Assembly (NCBI RefSeq): GCF_048537545.1
Contig: NZ_CP183218.1
Length of the DNA: 64,000 nt
Source of the DNA: Chania fonticola_B
Lineage (GTDB): Bacteria; Pseudomonadota; Gammaproteobacteria; Enterobacterales; Enterobacteriaceae
Strand: one strand, 5' to 3'
Every line of letters begins with the position of its first letter. Within the stretch, counting starts at the first letter, position 1. Below the pieces are notes generated by a model. That model was not told the origin of the DNA. It ran no database searches and was given only the letters and a program-made list of their open reading frames with translations. Of this stretch, positions 56,027 to 64,000 are shown piece after piece. Made by a program: the position numbers and the translations under genes.

Positions 56027-57811
56027 TCAATGTTTCCGTCCGAGTATATGGTCGGCAGTGGCGAAGGTCAGAGCCGTCATGGTGAGCGTGGGATTTGAGG
56101 TGCCCAGCGTTGGCATGCTGCCGCAGCCAATAACGTAAAGGTTGGGGTGATCCCAGCTTTGCTGGTGCCGGTTGACTACCGAATTCTCTGGCCGCGTTCC
56201 CATCCGGTGGGTGCCTGCAATATGGCCAACGCCCGCCCAGATGTAACCGTTACCTTGCCAGGTGAAATAACCGGGGTTGTCCGACTGGTAGTGGGTAAAA
56301 TCCTTGATGCCCAGTTGGCTGAACAGGCTGCTGGCTACTTCGCGGCCAAACGCCATCCCGCCTTGGCTATAGTCGTCCACGTTGTAGTGGATCACTGGCC
56401 GGTAATTACCGAGCGGATCACGCCAGCGATCGTCGATGGTGACGCGATTGGCGGCATCCGGCAGCTGTTCGGTCATCATGTCCAGGCGGATTTGCCGGGG
56501 CAGTACCTGCCCAAGCTGTTGGCGTAACTCCTTGCCATACAATCGCTCGTCATCCACCATATCCAGCGTGCTGTCCACCGGTTCGTTGCGTGGCCAGCTC
56601 CAGCCCCAGTTGCCGATCTCCAGCACAAAGGCGGCGCGGTCGCGGCGGAATTCGCCACCCCGGTAGTTCACCAACGTTGACGTCAAACCCGGCCCACGAA
56701 ATGCGCCTATCGCTTCCGGCGCTAACCCCCAAGACAAGATGGCGGGGTGATCCATCAGGTTACGCCCCAGCTCTCCGCTGGACTGACAGGCCTGTGATGC
56801 CTGTAATAACACGGCATTTTCGATGGCGTTGGCGGCCAGAATAAACAGCTCGCTGTGTAAGGTGATCGGCTCAAAGTCATGGCTGCTGTCGTTCTTCCAC
56901 ACCTTGCAGTCCAACGCGCTGATTTTCCCCGTCTCTGGCGCGATATGCAGACGAGAGGCAACCGCCTGGATCAGCAAATCGGCATCCGTTTCCACCAGGG
57001 TTTTTAACGCGTTGTAACGAGCCTGGATCGGGCAGATCGGAATACAGCTGGAGTTGCCCATGCAGCGGCGACCCACGGCCGGATTTCCCACCGCACCACG
57101 CGGGGTATAACCTGCATTGGGCACGCTGTTTCTGCCTTGCGGAATAGAGCGGATCTGGGCTTTGTCTGCCGTACCGGGTAATTCGGCCTGGGCCAATCCG
57201 GCGATCATCCAGCGATCCAGATAGCTCTGGGGGATCTTTTGCATCGGGTACTGATAGCCCTGCGCAAAATGGATGCCGTGGTATTGCTGATCCTGCACAT
57301 CGGCGGAAACGCCAATTTCGAGTTCAGCGCGTTGATAATACGGCAGTAACTCTTCATAGCTCAGCGGCCAGTCCACGCCACGACCAAACAGCGTGGCCAT
57401 GGCAAAATCCTCCGGCAGCATCCGTGGACAGCTGCCAAACCAGTGCAGCGAAGTGCCACCCAGCCGGCGGGTATAGTTACTTTCAAAGGGATAGGGCCCC
57501 ATCTGCACGAAATACCCTTTGTGCGAAGGCTTACCGGGCGTGATGGGTTCAACGTCAGTCACTTCCGGCTGTGGTGCGTTAGGGGAATCGGGATAGGGTG
57601 CGTTAGGTGTTTTTGCCACGGCCTGCATAAAGGTTTGCACTTGATCCAGGTGCTGGCCAAAGCTGTCGTTGCCCGTCCCGGCTTCGACGATCAGCACCCG
57701 GCGGCCAGCGCGGGTCAACTGCTTGGCCATGATACAACCGGCAAATCCTGAACCTACGATCACCGCATCATAGGGTTGGGCGGTGGCTTGCTGCCAATCA
57801 ATCTGCCGCAT
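56027..57811 (-). CDS. GMC-family dehydrogenase, FAD-GDH alpha-subunit-like (paralogue 2)
   Basis: 594 residues. FAD site GSGFAG at residues 20-25, GGTSLHWFGS, cysteine motif C250-x5-C256-x3-C260 (RCMGNSSCIPICPIQ), and C-terminal GHIAGTHRMG with NPTLTMTALTF. The cysteine pattern is that of the FAD-dependent glucose dehydrogenase alpha-subunit iron-sulfur site, except that the first of its four cysteines is Arg here. Overlaps its paralogue by 14 nt. Confidence 0.85.
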   Translation of the reverse strand: MRQIDWQQATAQPYDAVIVGSGFAGCIMAKQLTRAGRRVLIVEAGTGNDSFGQHLDQVQTFMQAVAKTPNAPYPDSPNAPQPEVTDVEPITPGKPSHKGYFVQMGPYPFESNYTRRLGGTSLHWFGSCPRMLPEDFAMATLFGRGVDWPLSYEELLPYYQRAELEIGVSADVQDQQYHGIHFAQGYQYPMQKIPQSYLDRWMIAGLAQAELPGTADKAQIRSIPQGRNSVPNAGYTPRGAVGNPAVGRRCMGNSSCIPICPIQARYNALKTLVETDADLLIQAVASRLHIAPETGKISALDCKVWKNDSSHDFEPITLHSELFILAANAIENAVLLQASQACQSSGELGRNLMDHPAILSWGLAPEAIGAFRGPGLTSTLVNYRGGEFRRDRAAFVLEIGNWGWSWPRNEPVDSTLDMVDDERLYGKELRQQLGQVLPRQIRLDMMTEQLPDAANRVTIDDRWRDPLGNYRPVIHYNVDDYSQGGMAFGREVASSLFSQLGIKDFTHYQSDNPGYFTWQGNGYIWAGVGHIAGTHRMGTRPENSVVNRHQQSWDHPNLYVIGCGSMPTLGTSNPTLTMTALTFATADHILGRKH

Positions 57812-59633
57812 GATGCCCCCCGTTCAGATCCTGCAGGATGTTGTGTGCAGCCCAACAGGTGAGCGCCGACATGGTTAACGTCGGGTTTGAGGTACCCATG
57901 TTGATCATGTTGCCGCAGCCCACCAGATAGAGGTTGGGATGCTCCCAGGTGCGCTGGTCCTTATTCACCACTGAGCTTTCTGGTGAATCGCCCATGCAGT
58001 GAGTTCCGGCAAAGTGCCCGGCACCGTTAAAGGTGAGAGTTCTGCCGTCTGGGCAGACGAAGGCTCCAGCATCCTCTTTTGAATAGGACGAGTAGTTTTT
58101 GATATCGGCCTGGTCGAAGATTTTCATCGACATATCGTAAGCGCTGGCGAAACCGGCTCGGGTATAGGGCGATAAATCGTAGTGAATGACCGGGCGGTAG
58201 TTACCCATTATGTCTAGATAATTCGGATCGATGGTGACGCGGTTATCGTACTCCGGCAGCTGTTCCACCAGGATGCCGAAGCGGAATTGACGTGAAACCT
58301 GGTCTTTGAGCCTTTGACGTAACTCTTTACCGTGCAGTTGCTCGTCGTCTACCAGAGTGATCACATCTTTCGACGGCGCCTGAGCTGGCCACAGCCAACC
58401 GTCGTTGCCCATTTCGAACCGATACGGTGCGTGGTGTTTACGGAAGCTGCCACCGCGCAGATCCTCGATGCCGGAGGTCGCTAATGGGCCACGTAGCGGC
58501 CACAATGGCGTTTTCTTGGTTAGGCCCCATGTCAACAGCTCCGGGTGATCCATCAGATGGCGGCCAACCAGATCGTTGCCTTTACAGGCACCGGAGGCCA
58601 GTAATAGCACCGCGTTGGCGACAGCGTGGGCGGCGAGCACATAGCGTTTGCCCTTCACCGTATGCAGGCTGTAGGAGTCATCGCCAGGATATCGATAGTG
58701 TTTGAACTGAACGCTGTTGATCGCCTTGCTGTGTGGGTCGATATCCAATTGGAACGCCACGCTCTGCAACACGATATCGAGCATTTCGTGGTTGGCGGTG
58801 TTCAGCGTTTTCAGTGCATTATATTTGGCCTGAATAGGGCAGATAGGCACGCAACTGGAGTTACCCATGCAACGATGGCCCACTTTGTCGTTACCCACGG
58901 CACCTTTTGGGGTATAGCCCCGGCCCTGATCGTAATCACTATTGGGAACGCTATTGCGTGAGGCGGGCGTTCCGCGCACTTTCAGGGTGTAAGACTTACC
59001 GTCATCTTCCACCTGCATGCCATCGATACGGCTGGCCAGTTGCTTGTCGCTCCAGCTCGCGGGCAGGCCGTGCATTGGATAAACATAGCCAGGTGGGAAG
59101 GTGACGCCCAGGTAAGACTGTTCTTCTACATTGGCGGAAACCCCAAGCTCCAGCTCCGCCTTACGGTACCACGGCTCCAGCTCTTGATAATCGATCGGCC
59201 AATCGATACCCACGCCATACAGCGACTTCAGGCGAAAATCCTCTGGTAGCATGCGCAGCGAGGTGCCGAGCCAGTGCAGGGTGGTGCCACCGAGATAACG
59301 GGTGTAGGTCGAACTGAATGGCAGCGGCCCCCGCTGGACAAAGTAACCTTTATCGCTTGGCGTCTTGCTGACTTCGGTTTCCAGCGGTTCCGGGGCATTA
59401 GGATTGCTTGGGTAGGGTGCATTGGGGATTTTGATGGTGGCGGTATAAAAGGTGTTGAGGTAGTCCAGATAGCCTTGATAGTCCGTCCCCAATCCGGTAC
59501 CGGCTTCGACGATCAGGCAGCGTTTTCCCGCTTGCGTCAGGGTTTTGGCAACGATGGCGCCAGAGATCCCACCCCCTACGATCACCACGTCGTACTCGGT
59601 TGTCTCTGCTTGTTCAGGAGTGATGATATTCAT
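57798..59633 (-). CDS. GMC-family dehydrogenase, FAD-GDH alpha-subunit-like (paralogue 1)
   Basis: 611 residues. FAD site GGGISG (residues 20-25), GGTTLHWLGTS, C255-x5-C261-x3-C265 (RCMGNSSCVPICPIQ), and C-terminal GHFAGTHCMG with NPTLTMSALT. Plainly a tandem paralogue of the next gene: both carry NAPYP, KGYFVQ, RMLPEDF and GVSA in the same order. Start overlaps the small-subunit stop (ATGA). Oxidises an unknown alcohol or sugar. Confidence 0.87.
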   Translation of the reverse strand: MNIITPEQAETTEYDVVIVGGGISGAIVAKTLTQAGKRCLIVEAGTGLGTDYQGYLDYLNTFYTATIKIPNAPYPSNPNAPEPLETEVSKTPSDKGYFVQRGPLPFSSTYTRYLGGTTLHWLGTSLRMLPEDFRLKSLYGVGIDWPIDYQELEPWYRKAELELGVSANVEEQSYLGVTFPPGYVYPMHGLPASWSDKQLASRIDGMQVEDDGKSYTLKVRGTPASRNSVPNSDYDQGRGYTPKGAVGNDKVGHRCMGNSSCVPICPIQAKYNALKTLNTANHEMLDIVLQSVAFQLDIDPHSKAINSVQFKHYRYPGDDSYSLHTVKGKRYVLAAHAVANAVLLLASGACKGNDLVGRHLMDHPELLTWGLTKKTPLWPLRGPLATSGIEDLRGGSFRKHHAPYRFEMGNDGWLWPAQAPSKDVITLVDDEQLHGKELRQRLKDQVSRQFRFGILVEQLPEYDNRVTIDPNYLDIMGNYRPVIHYDLSPYTRAGFASAYDMSMKIFDQADIKNYSSYSKEDAGAFVCPDGRTLTFNGAGHFAGTHCMGDSPESSVVNKDQRTWEHPNLYLVGCGNMINMGTSNPTLTMSALTCWAAHNILQDLNGGHHAAD

Positions 59634-60088
59634 AGTTTCACCACTGTGGAGGTGGTGACTGGCGGTTCAGACCAGGCACCAAAGCCTTGTTGTTTGGCTC
59701 CCTGTGGATGGGCATGGATCGCATCCCACACCAAGCCCTGTTGATAGCTGTTAGCACTGGGGATCTGGGTATCATTCGGGTTGTCTAGCGAATACCACTG
59801 GCCTAGGTACCACAGTTTGATAATGCTACTCACCAACGTTGACAACTTTTCAGAACCCAGCAGTTGGGTTTCTACAAAGGAAGAGTGCTGTGCAGCATCT
59901 GCCGGGAGATCGCCGTACGTTGCCAACAACGTGGCAAAACGTTCTGCCGCGTGCGTTTGTACCCAGTCAAAATAAAAGGCTGCCTGACCCGTACCGAGTA
60001 ACTCAAAGCGGTCGAAACCGGTTAATAAACGGGAAAGATCGATAAATTGCTGTAGTGCCGCATCGGATGCAAGTTGTTCATCGCTCAT
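59630..60088 (-). CDS. FAD-dehydrogenase small (gamma) subunit-like protein
   Basis: 152 residues. Similar to small subunits of FAD-dependent sorbitol/glucose/gluconate dehydrogenases (FAD-SLDH/DUF5930-like layout): SRLLTGFDRFE, LWYLGQWYSLDN, and SANSYQQGLVWDAIHAHPQG. Normal members carry a twin-arginine signal; none is seen here, so the complex is probably cytoplasmic. First gene of the seven-gene operon, coupled to the first GMC gene. Confidence 0.8.
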   Translation of the reverse strand: MSDEQLASDAALQQFIDLSRLLTGFDRFELLGTGQAAFYFDWVQTHAAERFATLLATYGDLPADAAQHSSFVETQLLGSEKLSTLVSSIIKLWYLGQWYSLDNPNDTQIPSANSYQQGLVWDAIHAHPQGAKQQGFGAWSEPPVTTSTVVKL

Positions 60089-60187
60089 AAGGTGCTGCCT
60101 GTATGGGTTTTTATTATGGTGGCCTTAATACTGCCACCGGGAAAAATCAATAAAACAGGTTGCATTAGTCATTTTGTTTATTGCTAT

Positions 60188-60210
60188 GGATTAATAGGGC
60201 GTATTAATCC
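60188..60210. promoter_or_regulatory. 23-bp palindrome upstream of the seven-gene operon
   Basis: Arms GGATTAATA and TATTAATCC with centre GGGCG, perfectly symmetrical, 100 bp before the first ATG of the operon (60088). The best operator candidate for the cluster. No regulator gene is adjacent, so the protein must be encoded elsewhere. Confidence 0.55.
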
Positions 60211-60785
60211 CTGAGCCTCCAGTAACGTGGATGTTCATGATTTTTGTTTTTTAGATGCACTAAAAATAACGCTATTGTAAAAACAATAACGGTAATTTGA
60301 TGCATGTTAACCTTTTGAATTTAAATGAATAGCGTGTGCTGAGCGCAAGCAAGATCGCCGCTGGTGGCGAACAGTTACGTGAGGCTCACAAAGTTTACTT
60401 CCCGGGCTAATGATATTAGCGGTGAATTGCTATGCTAAATAAAATGAAATACACAGAGCGGGCCAGCATTGCGCAGGCGCGTGGTATCTCATTAAAATAA
60501 AAGCTCGTTCCGAATGTTACGGGTTAAAGTACGTGGTTAAGTTTTTTATTTCTCTTAATCCACCACATTCTTCAGAGTGTAATAAATATGGTATGAGAGG
60601 CCATATTCCGCAAGCTTAAGCATTAATAAAGTATTTAATGATATATAATCCCCACGATGGCGATATGTTTAGCTACCAAAAAACCAATGTCAGCATAAAA
60701 TGCCAATTATTAACATTTTATCCCTATAGATAGAAAGATAATTCTTCTCAAGCTTACTATAACGCCGCGATCTAAGGAGGCGGGC

Positions 60786-60830
60786 ATGCAGGTGGCGTCG
60801 GTTTTTATGAAAGTTTATTTAATGTGTTAG
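60786..60830 (+). CDS. Possible 14-residue peptide with strong ribosome site
   Basis: AAGGAGG at 60774-60780 stands 5 nt before an ATG. The frame is MQVASVFMKVYLMC followed by a stop. It has no known homologue in my memory; it could be a leader or a small membrane peptide. Confidence 0.35.
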   Translation: MQVASVFMKVYLMC

Positions 60831-60881
60831 ATCAAGGTTTACTACGAATTTCGTTGTAAAAATGCAACTTAGGATTAGATT

Positions 60882-60900
60882 GATTGCGATTATCATTAAC
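60882..60900. promoter_or_regulatory. Fur-box-like site upstream of doxX
   Basis: GATTGCGATTATCATTAAC matches 14 of 19 positions of the Fur consensus GATAATGATAATCATTATC and lies 16 bp before the doxX ATG. Suggests iron control. Confidence 0.45.
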
Positions 60901-60916
60901 TCTCAATAGGTGCAAC

Positions 60917-61339
60917 ATGGTGAATTGGTTTAATCGTGTCATGGATCGTCCGGATCTGGGCAAACTGATACTGCGCTTGGCGTTCAGCATTATGATGATA
61001 TTCCATGGGTGGCATAAACTGATCGGCGGCATCGATTATATCCAGGGATTGCTGACTCAACATGGTTTGCCAGGATTTATCGGTTACGGCGTTTTCGTCG
61101 GTGAGCTAGTAGCTCCACTGTTGATTATTTTGGGGATTTTTACCCGCCTGGCGGCGTTGGTGTTTTCATTTACCATGCTGGCGGCTTACCTGCTGATCGA
61201 TCCCGGCAAGGCGCTGATGCTGACCAAGGTAGGGGCCTGGGGAGCAGAAGATATGGCGGTGTATTTCTTTGCCGGGCTGGCTATCGCTTTCCTTGGCAGC
61301 GGTCGCTATTCGGTAATGAAGGATCCGAACTGGCGCTGA
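60917..61339 (+). CDS. DoxX family membrane protein
   Basis: 140 residues with four TM helices. DoxX-type opening LGKLILRLAFSIMMIFHGWH and GVFVGELVAPLLIILGIFTR. Members are linked to redox or thiol homeostasis, but the reaction is unclear. The ATG at 60917 follows AATAGG. A Fur-like site precedes it. Confidence 0.86.
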   Translation: MVNWFNRVMDRPDLGKLILRLAFSIMMIFHGWHKLIGGIDYIQGLLTQHGLPGFIGYGVFVGELVAPLLIILGIFTRLAALVFSFTMLAAYLLIDPGKALMLTKVGAWGAEDMAVYFFAGLAIAFLGSGRYSVMKDPNWR

Positions 61340-61695
61340 GGTAGGCTAGCCGGTATCGCTAGGGCTCACTCCGTGGCATTCCAGTGCTGAATGCCACTTC
61401 AATATTTCTCAACATTAATACTTAGCTTTTCAGCGCGAACACAATTCGCCAACTGGTATAGCTCCAGTGAAAGCCCGATTGCTCTCTCTGTAAGAACCCG
61501 TGTGAGATAGGCCGATGATACGTATTGGCATCGATTTCGTGATGTTGACGTTTAACATGCTGGTGTCCACTGGCTTCTTCAAATTGGTCAATTTTTGACA
61601 GTTTGTCGTAGAGAGTTTAGTCTGGTTCCGGATACAACCCTTAATAAAACATGGAGTAATGTCATGGAAGAGGCTGACAAAGAGGCTCGCAGGAT
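61340..61695. other. Spacer before the type VI effector gene
   Basis: 356 bp without a full gene. It ends with the 11-codon upstream ORF listed separately. No T6SS gene precedes the effector in this window. Confidence 0.5.
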
Positions 61696-61699
61696 ATGA
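61664..61699 (+). CDS. 11-codon upstream ORF coupled to the PAAR effector gene
   Basis: MEEADKEARRI then TGA, preceded by GGAG at 61653. Its stop overlaps the effector's ATG (ATGA), so it may be a short leader controlling translation or the decayed end of an earlier gene. Confidence 0.35.
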   Translation: MEEADKEARRI

Positions 61700-63606
61700 G
61701 CAGAGGAATGAACTACCAGGGAATATCGGTCATTTGCCAGGGCGATACCACCACAACAGGGGGACGGGTACTGGAGGGGGTTCTGGGAAATCGTTACACG
61801 TGTGATGGTATTCCCGTCGCGCTGAAAGGGCATAAGGTTTCGTGTCCGGCTTGCGGGAAAATCGGGGTTATTGCCGAAGGGGAAGCAAACTTAAGTTTTT
61901 ACGGCGTACCAACGGCACTTGACGGCCACCGTGTGGCTTGTGGTTGCCCGGCTGGTAGCCATCGTCTTGTTGCGAGCAGCCAGCCGCTCTCGGTTGCCCC
62001 ATCTATCTCTCCGCGCTCAATGCCGATGAATAGCGGACCGGCAGCGGCGCCAGCGCAGTATGCTCAAAGCGCTAAGAAACAGGCAGCAGAGCCAGAGCAG
62101 CACGCACAGGCGGCCAAAAAGGAAAGGCAGAAGCGGGAAATTACCCTGACCATCGGGGTGTTTTTCGACGGCACCGGCAATAATGCGGATAATACCGCAG
62201 CCAGCCTTGATGCCTGCTCCGGAGAGCATTTTGGGATGAACAATGCCGATGCTCAGTCAGCTTATTTCCAATGCGTTCAACTAAAAAGCGGACACAGCGG
62301 CTTCGCGGCAGGAAGTCATCTCGGCTATTACACCAATGTTCACTGGCTAAATATTCTGTATAACCAAAAACTCACTGCCGATACGGGATACGGCCAGCGT
62401 GCAATTTATATCGAGGGGATTGGTACGGAAAGCGGGGAAGGCGACAGTACTTACGGGATGGGCACCGGCAGAGGTAACTCCGGAGTGGTGAGAAAAACCG
62501 ATAAGGCAGTCGCTATGCTGGTTGCTGCTATCAAAGGTTATCTGGATAACCTGCCTGACGCCAGTTCCTGGACCATCAAAGAATTGCAGTTTGATATTTT
62601 CGGGTTCAGCCGGGGAGCTGCAGCGGCACGGCATTTTGCCAACCGGGTATTCAGTCAGGATCAGGCGATTATCGCTGCCATCAAGGCCGGCTTGGGAAGT
62701 ATTGAGTTCTCAGGCACTCCCGGCGGTAAAACCCGTTTTCTGGGGATATTTGATACGGTGGCTGGCATCGGTACGCCGGTCAACGGGTTCAATCCGCACA
62801 GCGCCGATACGGGCGAGGTGAATATTGTGCTGCGTCCGGGGATGGCCGAGAAGGTTTTTCATATCACCGCACAGCACGAATGCCGGTTTAACTTTGCGTT
62901 GAACAGCGTGAAACCTGCATGGCCGGAACTGGCTTTGCCCGGTGCACACTCTGACATTGGTGGCGGTTATAACCCTGATGAGTACGAAGCCTATTTCATC
63001 ACCCGTCCGCAGTTTGAAACCGTACCCTTTTCCACACCTGATACGAAAACGCGGGTTTATCAGCAGGCCTGTGAGCAACTCAGTGCGATGGATACCTGGC
63101 CAGCTATTGGCCCTTTATTGCAGGCAGTGGAGATTAACATTGATACTTGGCACGACGAGCGGATGCCAGCCGATCGCTACGGCATGCCGCAAAAACGCAG
63201 CGGGGCGGCAGCGGTCATTGAGCGCCCGACGCGCAACGACTGGTCGAAGGTGGTGCTGCGGGTGATGCTCGATGCGGCGCAAGATGCAGGCGTGGTCTTT
63301 GCTCCTATTGATGACAGTGTTCCAGACTTTTCATTACCAATAGAACTAAACTGCCTTTGTGAAAAAGCGATTGTGATGGGCCGCGCGGTACGGAATGGGG
63401 CATCGGATCTCGGATTCATCAGTCAGGAAATCGAAATGCTGGCAGAGAAATATATCCATTGTTCAGCCAACTGGAACAGCGTGGTCAGAGACGGTGAGGG
63501 AATGATCGCTGGGGCAGTCAAACCGGCGAAGCTGGTGAACTTTACCAACCGTCCGGATGAGCGCTGGCAGCGGACAGTTTACGATATGGCGGGAAATAGA
63601 ATATGA
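61696..63606 (+). CDS. PAAR-domain type VI secretion effector with DUF2235 (Tle1-like) lipase domain
   Basis: 636 residues. Residues 1-95 are a PAAR domain (GISVICQGDTTTTGG, KVSCPACG, VACGCPAGS) that would cap the VgrG spike. After an Ala/Gln-rich linker comes the DUF2235 lipase domain starting ITLTIGVFFDGTGNN, with nucleophile GFSRGAAAARHFA, acid in LGIFDTVAG and histidine in LPGAHSDIGGG. Family members are phospholipases delivered into rival bacteria. Overlaps the next gene by 4 nt. ATG at 61696; an ATG at 61708 is possible. Confidence 0.9.
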   Translation: MSRGMNYQGISVICQGDTTTTGGRVLEGVLGNRYTCDGIPVALKGHKVSCPACGKIGVIAEGEANLSFYGVPTALDGHRVACGCPAGSHRLVASSQPLSVAPSISPRSMPMNSGPAAAPAQYAQSAKKQAAEPEQHAQAAKKERQKREITLTIGVFFDGTGNNADNTAASLDACSGEHFGMNNADAQSAYFQCVQLKSGHSGFAAGSHLGYYTNVHWLNILYNQKLTADTGYGQRAIYIEGIGTESGEGDSTYGMGTGRGNSGVVRKTDKAVAMLVAAIKGYLDNLPDASSWTIKELQFDIFGFSRGAAAARHFANRVFSQDQAIIAAIKAGLGSIEFSGTPGGKTRFLGIFDTVAGIGTPVNGFNPHSADTGEVNIVLRPGMAEKVFHITAQHECRFNFALNSVKPAWPELALPGAHSDIGGGYNPDEYEAYFITRPQFETVPFSTPDTKTRVYQQACEQLSAMDTWPAIGPLLQAVEINIDTWHDERMPADRYGMPQKRSGAAAVIERPTRNDWSKVVLRVMLDAAQDAGVVFAPIDDSVPDFSLPIELNCLCEKAIVMGRAVRNGASDLGFISQEIEMLAEKYIHCSANWNSVVRDGEGMIAGAVKPAKLVNFTNRPDERWQRTVYDMAGNRI

Positions 63607-64000
63607 AAATAATCCGTTTGGCGGGGCTTTTTCCGGTACTGCTGTTGACGGCGTGCCACAGTCACAGTGCGGGCCAGCCCGAGGCTTCAGTCCAAAACGA
63701 TGTGCCCACTGAGTGGAAATTTAATTTTTTCACGCCCAAGGCGCTACCCGCACTGGTAACGTTTGTCGCTATCCTTGATGCTAACGGTACTGATTACCGG
63801 TTTAATACGCTGGACAGCACCCCAGACCTCGATAAAGTGATCGGTAATTGGAATGATACCGATCGAGCACCCGGAGGGCACTGGAATCACGTTAAACATC
63901 CCCCCAGGCATATTCTTTTCTGCTGGGACTCCGTGATTGATAAAAGAGTGTATGAAACTCGCCTGACCCTGTCTGACGCCGTTGTAGAGAAAATGCGCAA
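63603..64000 (+). CDS. DUF2931-like lipoprotein, probable immunity protein (3' end outside window)
   Basis: At least 132 codons, open to the window end. Signal peptide with lipobox LLLTAC (MKIIRLAGLFPVLLLTACHS), then WKFNFFTPKALPALVTF and PRHILFCWDSVIDKRVYET, the pattern of DUF2931 proteins that follow T6SS lipase effectors. Its ATG overlaps the effector stop. A periplasmic lipoprotein fits immunity against a lipase acting there. Confidence 0.8.
   Translation, partial: MKIIRLAGLFPVLLLTACHSHSAGQPEASVQNDVPTEWKFNFFTPKALPALVTFVAILDANGTDYRFNTLDSTPDLDKVIGNWNDTDRAPGGHWNHVKHPPRHILFCWDSVIDKRVYETRLTLSDAVVEKMR

Larger units (their letters stand above)
60089..60916. other. Long AT-rich spacer upstream of the seven-gene operon and doxX
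   Basis: 828 bp. It contains the 23-bp palindrome at 60188, a 14-residue ORF with a strong ribosome site at 60786 and a Fur-like site at 60882. No larger gene is supported. Confidence 0.5.

Noticed and set aside
57009..57020. GTTGTAAC inside a GMC gene, as in a Ter core
   Set aside because: Flanks do not match the remaining Ter core (no ACTAAA and no GTAT), and it is inside coding sequence. The only full Ter site is at 758.
1..64000. rRNA, tRNA or CRISPR array
   Set aside because: No cloverleaf-like tRNA, rRNA motif or regularly spaced repeats were seen in any intergenic region.

Overview
The window looks like chromosomal DNA of an enterobacterium, most likely Serratia or a close Yersiniaceae relative. 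The evidence is the E. coli-like backbone: tus with a Ter site, ynfM/ynfL, mlc, ynfK, clcB, ynfD, ynfB, ynfA, ydfG, dcp, psuKGT and nudI. A Tus gene with a Ter site at the left edge places the window in the replication terminus region. No rRNA, tRNA or CRISPR array was seen.

Layout. 1-780: tus (cut by the window edge) and its Ter site. 0.9-5.4 kb: a four-gene overlapping operon (SDR, MFS pump, membrane-anchored protein of unknown function, DUF457 membrane protein) divergent from a TetR regulator, with a palindromic operator candidate between. 5.4-15.3 kb: the conserved ynfM-ynfL-mlc-[insert]-ynfK-clcB block; the insert carries a LysR regulator, a NepI-like pump, an alpha/beta hydrolase and a cyclophilin-like protein. 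15.3-25.5 kb: tri-heme cytochrome c peroxidase behind a perfect FNR box, a 14-TM MFS pump, ynfD, ynfB, ynfA, ydfG, a GNAT enzyme, a scrap of an IS6-type transposase, an unknown membrane protein and dcp. 25.9-31.0 kb: pseudouridine catabolism (psuK-psuG-psuT), nudI and an ArsR/SRPBCC pair. 31.1-36.7 kb: a TetR gene divergent from an isomerase/epoxide-hydrolase-like/esterase operon with a 28-bp palindrome on its ribosome binding site, then an AraC regulator and a DMT transporter. 36.8-38.9 kb: a second EF-G gene broken in its G domain. 39.4-50.2 kb: an Ail/OmpX-type porin-like protein, a secreted peptidase, a short degraded region with a 58-residue DNA-binding-like ORF, an ABC-F ATPase behind what looks like a peptide-controlled attenuator, an XRE/DUF2975 pair, a DUF3772 MscS channel with a methyltransferase, and a Kch-like potassium channel.

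The most unusual block is 50.2-60.1 kb: seven tightly packed minus-strand genes encoding an FAD-dehydrogenase small subunit, two paralogous GMC dehydrogenases with a cysteine cluster motif, a VioB-type ferritin-like protein fused to an NTF2-like domain, an acetoacetate-decarboxylase-like protein, a third GMC oxidoreductase and a UbiD-type decarboxylase. Overlapping stops and starts make it one transcription unit, with a 23-bp palindrome about 100 bp upstream. I do not recognise it as a described pathway. It reads as an oxidation/decarboxylation pathway for an unknown small molecule.

The right end (60.9-64 kb) holds a DoxX membrane protein with a Fur-box-like site and a type VI secretion module: a PAAR-DUF2235 lipase effector overlapping a DUF2931 lipoprotein that is probably its immunity protein and is cut by the window end. 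All functional statements come from reading translated sequence; no database search was run.
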